32,798 bases of DNA, from IMG/VR virus record IMGVR_UViG_3300029309_000174, positions 1 to 32,798 of that record; one strand, 5' to 3'. Positions within the stretch are counted from its first letter, which is position 1. Each line of letters begins with the position of its first letter. Below, piece by piece: positions 23,503-29,048 of the stretch. Source of the stretch: a virus. The notes below the pieces were generated by a model, which made no database searches, had not been told where the DNA came from, and worked only from the letters and a program-made list of their open reading frames with translations. The position numbers were made by a program, and so were the translations under genes.

Positions 23503-23961
23503 CTAGCTAACTTGAGTTACGCGACAATGTGCTGCCGCTGTTACGTTAATGATTAGTATGTATTCGCCTTGCTCGTTTCTCTTGTAAGACAAGGCTAATA
23601 GATCACCACTTTGCGCTTGCTTCTTAATGCCTGATAGACTAACTCGCCTATCTGAACGCATCCTAGTGCGATAAAAATTTACATTGCATGGCGTTCCATC
23701 GTCATATTCGCCTTGTATCGTCACTTTATCGCCATTGGTCATTGTTTCCATATCAACGCCAAGCAATAGCGCAAGCCTTCGGATGCTGGCATTTGCATCA
23801 ATGATATGTTTGTTAATCATGGTGTAAGTTAGACGTAACGTGCCAATATCAGGCGATAGGCTTTGTATTATCCTATCTTCCTTACGCTTTGTAGCTTCTT
23901 CATTTGATATAAACCTACTGATAAGTTTATTAGATAACGAGTGATTTACTTTCTTAGACAT
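23503..23961 (-). CDS. Hypothetical protein (152 aa)
   Basis: Ribosome site GAGAGAGGG, nine bases from the ATG. Residues about 1-70 are helical and basic; 80-150 are beta-rich (GDKVTIQGEYDDGTPCNVNF; NEQGEYILIINVTAAAHC). Its stop codon is the TAG of a junction element. The basic helix plus beta-domain layout suggests nucleic-acid binding, but no family is recognised. Confidence 0.65.
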   Translation of the reverse strand: MSKKVNHSLSNKLISRFISNEEATKRKEDRIIQSLSPDIGTLRLTYTMINKHIIDANASIRRLALLLGVDMETMTNGDKVTIQGEYDDGTPCNVNFYRTRMRSDRRVSLSGIKKQAQSGDLLALSYKRNEQGEYILIINVTAAAHCRVTQVS

Positions 23962-23981
23962 GATTTGCCCTCTCTCTTTTG

Positions 23982-24224
23982 CTAGTTAAGTTTAAAATGG
24001 TTTTCATCTAATGATATTGTCATTACATACCCACGCGCATCACGCAGCCCTACCTCAAAAATAAACTCTCCGTTTCTCTGCAAGTCATCGTCTAAGCTTG
24101 CGCAACGATTTATTTCTGACGCTATGCCGTTAGCCCATAAGTCAAAAACCCGTGGGTTATAATCTTGGTTTTCATCAATCCATTTTTGGATGTGATAAAT
24201 TCCGTTTTGATTTACTGTATACAT
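23982..24224 (-). CDS. Hypothetical protein (80 aa)
   Basis: Begins YTVNQNGIYHIQKWIDENQD and ends in beta strands (NGEFIFEVGLRDARGYVMTI). AGAGAGG lies about nine bases upstream. Small, acidic, soluble; its stop is again the TAG of a junction element. No family recognised. Confidence 0.65.
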   Translation of the reverse strand: MYTVNQNGIYHIQKWIDENQDYNPRVFDLWANGIASEINRCASLDDDLQRNGEFIFEVGLRDARGYVMTISLDENHFKLN

Positions 24225-24273
24225 TTCTCTGTTACCTCTCTGCTAGTGTTATGCCATTGCTGGCGATTTAAAG

Positions 24274-24303
24274 CCCACTGACAGGCCTTTGCCCGTCAAT
24301 GGG
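24274..24303 (-). other. Strong 13-bp intergenic hairpin
   Basis: On the minus strand CCCATTGACGGGC pairs along its whole length with GCCTGTCAGTGGG (two G-U pairs), with a four-base AAAG loop. It lies 12 bases below the stop of the 47-aa membrane peptide. No U-run follows (CTTTAAAT), so a Rho-independent terminator is unlikely. It could be a 3'-end-protecting or RNase-processing hairpin. Confidence 0.7.
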
Positions 24304-24314
24304 TAGTCGTTAGC

Positions 24315-24458
24315 CTATTTCGCAAAGTGAGCCATTACAGCGTACCAAGTGTAGCTTTGGCTGCTTTCGATTCCAAACAACCACAACCAATCTATGAAAC
24401 CCATTATTATTAAGATTGTGATTATCATATAAAAACCGTTTAAAAGTTTCTCAGCCAT
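24315..24458 (-). CDS. Small membrane protein (47 aa)
   Basis: The ATG overlaps the upstream stop (TGATG). The sequence MAEKLLNGFYMIITILIIMG continues FIDWLWLFGIESSQ and ends MAHFAK. One TM helix spans about residues 8-30, rich in Ile, Leu and Trp. It is translationally coupled to the 73-aa gene. Together they form the unit between the ribozyme and the 13-bp hairpin. Confidence 0.65.
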   Translation of the reverse strand: MAEKLLNGFYMIITILIIMGFIDWLWLFGIESSQSYTWYAVMAHFAK

Positions 24459-24679
24459 CAAACTATCTCTTGTATTGCTTGCTTGATTCCGGTGCGGTTA
24501 TAGATTGCACCATCCGGCGTTTTGTCACCTTCCAATTGCGTGACAAGAGCCTTCAATCCACGCACATAACCCAAACTTTTGACGGTATCTCTTGCCATGT
24601 TGTAAAGGTATTCATCGTTATTTATCCAAAGCGATACGTTCCAAGCGTTCCAACTTGTGTAACCATTATATTTTGCCAT
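24458..24679 (-). CDS. Small conserved phage protein, DUF7249-like (73 aa)
   Basis: The N-terminal pattern YNGYTSWNAWNVSLWINNDE followed by LYNMA matches a small protein seen widely in phages and bacteria (W-x-x-NV-x-LWI-x-NDE; DUF7249 from memory). Its function is unknown. AAAGGG lies nine bases upstream. It is the first gene downstream of the hammerhead cleavage site, so its mRNA would begin with 5'-OH at 24740. Confidence 0.72.
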   Translation of the reverse strand: MAKYNGYTSWNAWNVSLWINNDEYLYNMARDTVKSLGYVRGLKALVTQLEGDKTPDGAIYNRTGIKQAIQEIV

Positions 24680-24712
24680 TGTCTTATATTCCCTTTGCTA
24701 GTGTTAGCTGAT

Positions 24713-24766
24713 GGCCTCATCAGTAGCGAAACAATCGCTAGACGCGGCTTGCACCGCGTTTCGGCC
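24713..24766 (-). ncRNA. Type II hammerhead ribozyme
   Basis: Read on the minus strand from 24766 down. Stem II 3' strand GGCC (24766-24763); GAAA core (24762-24759, the last A pairing in stem III); stem III ACGCGG (24759-24754), loop TGCAAG, CCGCGT (24747-24742); cleavage base C17 (24741); stem I TAGCGA (24740-24735), loop TTGTT, TCGCTA (24729-24724); core CTGATGA (24723-24717); stem II 5' strand GGCC (24716-24713). All invariant core positions are present: CUGAUGA, GAAA, A15.1-U16.1, G10.1-C11.1 and C17. Stem II is the open end, which defines type II. Predicted cut between 24741 and 24740. It begins three bases after the 263-aa stop codon. Confidence 0.93.
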
Positions 24767-24769
24767 TGT

Positions 24770-25561
24770 TTAGAAGTCGTTGAATTGATCGCCAGCTATA
24801 GGCTTGCCAGCGGCAAGCTTGGCAAATTGAATAAACATATCGTCATCAGCTAGGCTGCCATCATTATCAGTCCATTCGCCGCCGCCACGATGATCCAAGG
24901 TTATAAAATCCTGATGCGGCTGGCCTGTGAATATATCAGGCGTTTCGCCGTCAATGTCAGGGTTTCTGATGCCAAACCCGCAATCATCTAAAACAACCGC
25001 GTAATGCTCGCAATGATCGGCCATTTTAAAAAGCTTTGCATCAGTATAACCGCCGCGAACATCCGCGCCGCCGTGAATTTGGATCAGAACATATTGTTCG
25101 CCGTTGTCGTTTTCTAAATCAGTACCCTGCAAAACTTGGCTAAACTGATTATCCCAATTATAAGTGTTCCATGTTCTGCGTTCATTTTCTGAGTTGTTCA
25201 AAAAACCATTAACGGCAAGCCATTGATGCTGTCTGTTGCTTGTTCCATAAAATTCGCCATCCCAATCATCACAAGGCATTGCGTTAAATTCGCGGCATAA
25301 TTCATCCTGTTCTATGATCCCGCTTGTTAGCTTGTGAAATACTGAAACGCTCAACTCAGGTTCCGCGCTGATGATTTCGCCTTTGTCATTTTCCCGCGTG
25401 TAAAAGTTAAGCGTTGCGGGTGGCTCATTCCTAAAATCATCAATGGTCAAGCCTTGGTTACGTTGCCAGTTGCGTCCATTATCGCCGCCGCTGTCCAGCA
25501 TATGTGTGCCAGTGTTATCGGTTAACATTTCAAAAATTACTTGTTCGGTTGATTTGTTCAT
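24770..25561 (-). CDS. Conserved phage protein of unknown function (263 aa)
   Basis: The N-terminal block FEMLTDNTGTHMLDSGGDNG then RNWQRNQGLTIDDF is a pattern known from many phage proteins without an assigned role. The body is acidic and rich in Asp, Gly, Asn and Trp, with beta pattern (EQYVLIQIHGGADVRGGYTD). GC-richer codons (GCG, GCC, CCG) than the small genes around it hint at separate acquisition. AAAGGA precedes the ATG. The hammerhead starts right below its stop, so its mRNA would end in the stem III hairpin. Confidence 0.75.
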   Translation of the reverse strand: MNKSTEQVIFEMLTDNTGTHMLDSGGDNGRNWQRNQGLTIDDFRNEPPATLNFYTRENDKGEIISAEPELSVSVFHKLTSGIIEQDELCREFNAMPCDDWDGEFYGTSNRQHQWLAVNGFLNNSENERRTWNTYNWDNQFSQVLQGTDLENDNGEQYVLIQIHGGADVRGGYTDAKLFKMADHCEHYAVVLDDCGFGIRNPDIDGETPDIFTGQPHQDFITLDHRGGGEWTDNDGSLADDDMFIQFAKLAAGKPIAGDQFNDF

Positions 25562-25588
25562 TGTCCATATTCCTTTTTGCTAGTGTGA

Positions 25589-25759
25589 TTATTTGGCGCA
25601 AATCATAGGCCACCAAAACAAAACAGTTCCGGCAATGCCAAGAGTTGCAGGGATATAAAGGCCTTCAACATGATGAAAGCCTGAGACTGCAAGGCCAAGG
25701 CTGGCAAGTTGCAAAGCTATGCCAAGAACCATTGCAAAGATTGTTGTTGAGTCATTCAT
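25589..25759 (-). CDS. Two-TM small membrane protein (56 aa)
   Basis: The ATG follows the upstream TAG by two bases, with GGGGG upstream. The sequence is MNDSTTIFAMVLGIALQLAS, then LGLAVSGFHHVEGLYIPATL, then GIAGTVLFWWPMICAK. Two hydrophobic helices (about 7-26 and 35-53) are joined by a His-containing turn. Coupled to the 71-aa gene. Function unknown; superinfection exclusion or holin-type roles are possible. Confidence 0.7.
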   Translation of the reverse strand: MNDSTTIFAMVLGIALQLASLGLAVSGFHHVEGLYIPATLGIAGTVLFWWPMICAK

Positions 25760-25761
25760 AA

Positions 25762-25977
25762 CTAAGCCCCCAACGCGGCTAAAAGCATTTCATACTTGCC
25801 GACTATATTATTATATCCAAGTTCATTGCAGCGTTTGATCTTGGCTTTGATCACGTTAATGATGCCATGCTTTGCAATATCAGTATTTGTTGCGACTACA
25901 TAAGCGAATGGAACGCCCTTTAGCTTTACAGTCGTTATATGGCTTGATTGCTTTACTGTGATTGTTGGTTTTGTCAT
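25762..25977 (-). CDS. Hypothetical protein, first gene of the accessory operon (71 aa)
   Basis: GAAGGG lies nine bases before the ATG. The product starts MTKPTITVKQSSHITTVKLK, continues GVPFAYVVATNTDIAK and ends in a helix; it is basic, with a beta-beta-alpha look. It is the first gene after the tandem promoters at 26011-26128. No family recognised. Confidence 0.65.
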   Translation of the reverse strand: MTKPTITVKQSSHITTVKLKGVPFAYVVATNTDIAKHGIINVIKAKIKRCNELGYNNIVGKYEMLLAALGA

Positions 25978-26010
25978 TGTTTTAACCCTTCGTTTGTTTT
26001 GCTAATGCTC

Positions 26011-26038
26011 AGTATGCATAGCGTGCATATAGTGTCAA
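26011..26038 (-). promoter_or_regulatory. Sigma70-type promoter P1 with operator in the spacer
   Basis: On the minus strand: -35 TTGACA (26038-26033, consensus), 16-base spacer, -10 CATACT (26016-26011). The palindrome TATGCA-tagcg-TGCATA (26013-26029) covers the spacer and -10, so a bound repressor would block RNA polymerase. It lies about 34 bases upstream of the first accessory-operon gene. Confidence 0.65.
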
Positions 26039-26096
26039 CAAAAAAAGACAATGAGTCTAAAAAAAATAAACTGGGGCTGAGAGCAGCATATATATA

Positions 26097-26128
26097 AGTA
26101 TAGGCATAGCGTGCAGATTTACTGTCAA
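26097..26128 (-). promoter_or_regulatory. Second promoter-like element P2 with the same operator core
   Basis: On the minus strand: consensus -35 TTGACA (26128-26123) and TATACT (26102-26097), but the spacer is 20 bases, longer than ideal. The 12-base core TGCACGCTATGC (26115-26104) is identical to that in P1 and at a similar distance from the -35. This is either a second regulated start or an auxiliary operator. Confidence 0.45.
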
Positions 26129-26383
26129 CTAAATATATGTTACTAGTCTAGAAGTAGACAAGTAAAAGAGATAGGCAAGGTAGCTTGATTTGTTTTGTTT
26201 GCTTAGGTTTGTGGTGTGTGGATTGTTTTATCTAACAGGCAAAGCAAAGACGGTACGCGATCAACTAGTAAAGCTGTGCAAAGCTAAGCAGGGGAGGGCT
26301 TTGCAAAGGTTGGCACACCCGACACGCGCTGCCTCGTTATATATATGTTAAATAGTCCTTTCCAACACACAGTCGGAGTTAGC

Positions 26384-26761
26384 ATGGCTAGGTTTACAAG
26401 GTTTAAGAAAGAGGGTTTGGCAAGTTTACTAGGCGATGGTTATAGCTTGGTAGAGGCTTGTAGAGAGGTTGGTATTAGCCGTAGTGCTGTTTATAAGGTT
26501 ATGAAGCAGGATGAGGCTTTTGAGAGTTCTATTAGGGAGGCACAGCGTCAGAGTGCTGAGAAGGCGTTAGAGGAGTTGGATCAGTTATATAGTGATGCTC
26601 TTCATAAGCGTAAGGACTATGACCCGAATGTATTGAGGGATTATGGTACTCATGTCAGGTGGAAGGTTAGTAAGATACTGCCAGAGCGGTTTGGGGAGCA
26701 AAAGTCTAGGGCTGGTGTTGAGGTTACTGACGGTGCAGTAAAGATACTGTGGGAAAGTTGA
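26384..26761 (+). CDS. terS: Terminase small subunit
   Basis: 125 aa from the ATG at 26384, which has CGGAG six bases upstream; the open frame reaches back to 26345, but that start lacks a ribosome site. N-terminal helix-turn-helix: SLLGDGYSLVEACREVGISR then SAVYKVMKQDEAF. A long helical oligomerisation region follows (EAQRQSAEKALEELDQL), and the end VTDGAVKILWES is typical of small terminases. It binds phage DNA and loads the large subunit, encoded six bases downstream. Confidence 0.88.
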   Translation: MARFTRFKKEGLASLLGDGYSLVEACREVGISRSAVYKVMKQDEAFESSIREAQRQSAEKALEELDQLYSDALHKRKDYDPNVLRDYGTHVRWKVSKILPERFGEQKSRAGVEVTDGAVKILWES

Positions 26762-26767
26762 TAATCT

Positions 26768-28057
26768 GTGAAACAGGTACGCATTCCTTATAAGCCAAGA
26801 GACTTGCAAGCAGAAATGCATCAGGGCGTAAAGCGTTGGAATGTGCTTGTGATGCACAGACGCTTTGGTAAGACAGTCTGGGCTGTAAATCATTTAATCA
26901 AACATTGTCTAGTTTGTGAACTGCCAAGGCCAAGAGTGGCGTTTGTAGCTCCTACTTTTACACAAGCCAAGCGTATTGCGTGGGATTATGTGAAGTATTA
27001 TGCATCTGTGATACCTGGTGTGAACTTTAATGAAACTGAGTTAAGAGTTGATTTCCCTAATGGCGGTAGGCTAATGCTGCTGTCTGCTGAGAACCCTGAT
27101 AGCTTGCGTGGTATTTATCTTGACCTGTGTGTCTTTGATGAGTTCGGGATGCAAAACCCAAGGGTATGGGGGGAGGTTGTAAGACCAGCACTGTCCGACA
27201 GAGAGGGTGCGGCTGTATTTCTAGGTACACCAGCAGGACATAATCATTTTTATGATTTACTGGACAATGCCAAGGTTGAGACAGAGAATGGATCAGATCA
27301 GTGGTACTGGAAGGTTGTAAAGGCATCTGAAAGCGGTCTTGTAAAAGATGAGGAGCTTGAGGCTGCTAAAAAGCAAATGACCCCAGAACAGTATGAACAG
27401 GAATATGAGTGTTCGTTTACAGCGGCAATCATAGGGGCTTATTATGGAAAGTTGTTATCTGATGCTGATGATGACGGAAGGATTACTAGAGTTCCTTATG
27501 ACCCAGCTTATCCTGTGCATACCGCATGGGATTTGGGTATAAACGACTCAACAGCAATTTGGTTTGCACAGATATTTAGGAGTGGAGCGGTAAATGTCAT
27601 TGACTACTATGAAAGCAGCGGTGTTGGGTTGGATCACTACGCTGAAGTCTTACGTCAAAAAGATTATCACTGGGGAGACCACCTCGCCCCCCACGACATC
27701 GAAGTCAGGGAACTCGGGTCGGGCAAAAGCCGCCTCGAAACGGCGTTCACGCTCGGCATCAGGTTCAAAGTCATCCCGAAAATGAAAGTAGCTGATGGCA
27801 TCAATGCTGCCAGAGTGCTAATGCCTAAATGCCATTTTGATAAGGATAAGTGCGCTGAAGGCATAGAAATGCTAAAACAATACAGACAGGAATGGGATGA
27901 TCGTAGAAAAATGTTTAGAGATCATCCAAGGCATGACTTCACGTCTCATGCTGCGGATGCGTTTAGGTATCTGGCTGTTGGGTTGGAGAATAGACAAAGT
28001 TATACTAGACCCCCTCAAAAGGTCGCGGTTAATGAGTATAATCCGTTTACGTTATGA
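26768..28057 (+). CDS. terL: Terminase large subunit
   Basis: 429 aa from a GTG start. The ATPase domain has Walker A HRRFGKT (30-36), a following APTFTQAKRI block (61-70) and Walker B LDLCVFDEFG (118-127, with the catalytic E125). A coupling motif lies at FLGTPAG (151-157). The nuclease domain shows the acidic AWDLGINDSTA (253-263), LAPHD (306-310) and DFTSHAADAFRY (390-401). It packages DNA into the prohead and cuts it. Bases 27671-27780 are about 62% GC, with mostly C/G-ending codons, against about 40-45% on each side, suggesting a recombinant patch. Confidence 0.95.
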   Translation: MKQVRIPYKPRDLQAEMHQGVKRWNVLVMHRRFGKTVWAVNHLIKHCLVCELPRPRVAFVAPTFTQAKRIAWDYVKYYASVIPGVNFNETELRVDFPNGGRLMLLSAENPDSLRGIYLDLCVFDEFGMQNPRVWGEVVRPALSDREGAAVFLGTPAGHNHFYDLLDNAKVETENGSDQWYWKVVKASESGLVKDEELEAAKKQMTPEQYEQEYECSFTAAIIGAYYGKLLSDADDDGRITRVPYDPAYPVHTAWDLGINDSTAIWFAQIFRSGAVNVIDYYESSGVGLDHYAEVLRQKDYHWGDHLAPHDIEVRELGSGKSRLETAFTLGIRFKVIPKMKVADGINAARVLMPKCHFDKDKCAEGIEMLKQYRQEWDDRRKMFRDHPRHDFTSHAADAFRYLAVGLENRQSYTRPPQKVAVNEYNPFTL

Positions 28058-28467
28058 AACCCTCGCAAGAAGATTTCGACGATATAAAATATTTATTATC
28101 GGAAAGTGACTATCATTTTGATTGGGAAGAGCAGGAGCTAAACGATTATGTAAGAGTACCTATTGAGCTTAATCAGTTTTTTGTAATTAGGGATGAGGGG
28201 CGTTTGCCATTATCTTTTGCGACATGGGCATATCCAAGCGCAGACCATGTAGTAAAATACCTAGAAGAAAAAAAATTTATGAAAGAGGGTTACGACGGGG
28301 GTGGATTAGAACCGTGGTTAATTGATTTTATAGCAATAGGCGGCAAGAGAAATATAGCCTTTGCTTTTCGTAAATTAAAATCTGTGCTATCTATGAGAGG
28401 TCATAATAGTGCATATTGGTTTAGAACTGAAACAAACAAACTTGGTTTTCATAAATGGCAGGTGTGA
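28054..28467 (+). CDS. HlyC-like lysine acyltransferase (137 aa)
   Basis: This aligns by eye along its length with RTX-toxin-activating acyltransferases. Counterparts of the HlyC catalytic His23 and Asp92 fall at H21 (ESDYHFDW) and D91 (EPWLIDFIAIGG). The segment NQFFVIRDEGRLPLSFATWA matches the family core (NQYxLLxR...P.xxxSWA), and FAFRKLK the C-terminal part. HlyC moves fatty acyl chains from acyl carrier protein to lysines of pro-toxins. Its ATG overlaps the terL stop by 4 bases, and portal genes follow. No RTX protein is present in the genome, so the phage or host target is unknown. Confidence 0.82.
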   Translation: MKPSQEDFDDIKYLLSESDYHFDWEEQELNDYVRVPIELNQFFVIRDEGRLPLSFATWAYPSADHVVKYLEEKKFMKEGYDGGGLEPWLIDFIAIGGKRNIAFAFRKLKSVLSMRGHNSAYWFRTETNKLGFHKWQV

Positions 28468-28468
28468 T

Positions 28469-28825
28469 ATGGGCGGTGTAAGTAAAGCGTTTAGAAGAGT
28501 TACACGGGGACTTAGAAAAGGTCTTGGTGAGGTTTTTGAAGAAGTTGTAGAAAAACCTGTTAAGAAAGTTGCTACCGAAAAATTTGACACTGTAGCTGGC
28601 GTGAACAAGCAAGAACGAAGAGCAATCTTGTATGGTGAGACGCCAGACTCCCCAGAGGTAACGCCAGAGGTAACACCAGAGGTAGTGCCAGATGATGAGA
28701 CGTTAATTGAATCAAGAGGCAGAGGCACAAGGCGAACAAAGCGCACAGGTGCGGCAGGAACTATTATGGAAGAGTATGGAGCGTTAAACATTTCTCCTAA
28801 ATCAAAATCAATAGAAAGGGCGTAA
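28469..28825 (+). CDS. Hypothetical protein with Pro/Glu repeat (118 aa)
   Basis: I start at ATG 28469, one base after the upstream stop, with AGG upstream. An amphipathic basic N-terminus (GGVSKAFRRVTRGLRKGLGE) leads to a short tandem repeat PEVTPEVTPEV near residue 64, then a basic segment RGRGTRRTKRTGAAG. Genes of this kind lie between terL and portal in many podophages. Function unknown; a virion or assembly accessory is likely. Confidence 0.65.
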   Translation: MGGVSKAFRRVTRGLRKGLGEVFEEVVEKPVKKVATEKFDTVAGVNKQERRAILYGETPDSPEVTPEVTPEVVPDDETLIESRGRGTRRTKRTGAAGTIMEEYGALNISPKSKSIERA

Positions 28826-28826
28826 G

Positions 28827-29045
28827 ATGGGATTTTTAAAGCCAAAAGTCATCGTGCCGCCGCCTCCACCGCCGCTGCCAGAAGTAACAAAGATAGATCA
28901 ACAACGTGCGTCTGCTTTAGCGCAAGAAGCCATGACAGAAGAAAGAAAACAAAGGCGAGGCAGAGGATCAACTGTTGTTGCTGGGTCTGGTGCGCTTGGC
29001 GGTCAGGCACAGGAATCAGGTGGCAAACCAACTTTATTGGGGTAA
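28827..29045 (+). CDS. Small proline-rich phage protein (72 aa)
   Basis: The N-terminus carries a run of six prolines (VIVPPPPPPLPE), followed by a helical region and the conserved RGRGSTVVAGSGALGG, ending in TLLG. Short proteins of this design regularly precede the portal gene in marine and other podophages. The role is unknown. It starts one base after the upstream stop. Confidence 0.7.
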   Translation: MGFLKPKVIVPPPPPPLPEVTKIDQQRASALAQEAMTEERKQRRGRGSTVVAGSGALGGQAQESGGKPTLLG

Positions 29046-29048
29046 ATC

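Larger units (their letters stand above)
22566..26004 (-). promoter_or_regulatory. Family of repeated gene-junction elements (stop + ribosome site)
   Basis: In the sense of the minus-strand genes the element reads CTAGCAAAAGAGAGAGGG or shorter forms. Copies lie at 22566-22583, 22826-22834, 23153-23170 (variant without CTAG), 23489-23506, 23968-23985, 24235-24246, 24691-24701, 25572-25583 and about 25988-26004 (variant). The TAG inside CTAG is the stop codon of the upstream gene at 23503 and 23982, and the purine run is the ribosome site of the next gene. This suits termination-reinitiation along one operon. Confidence 0.75.
25978..26383. other. Intergenic control region between accessory and late operons
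   Basis: About 400 bases with no gene, between divergent operons. It holds P1 and P2 on the minus strand, several CTAG sites (near 26142, 26147 and 26265), and an inverted repeat GCAAAGC (26278-26284) with GCTTTGC (26298-26304). An AT-rich TATATATA run lies at about 26338-26346. The late terminase operon must be started here or read through from elsewhere, but I see no good plus-strand -35/-10 pair. It is a candidate site for the replication origin or packaging start, being the largest gap and next to terS. Confidence 0.5.

Noticed and set aside
24274-24303. Calling the 13-bp hairpin a Rho-independent terminator
   Set aside because: No run of T follows the stem on the minus strand, so only a stabilising or processing role is suggested.
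22566-26004. Junction repeats as a possible CRISPR array
   Set aside because: The copies vary in length, spacing and sequence and lie between genes; they act as stop/ribosome sites rather than as regular repeats and spacers.
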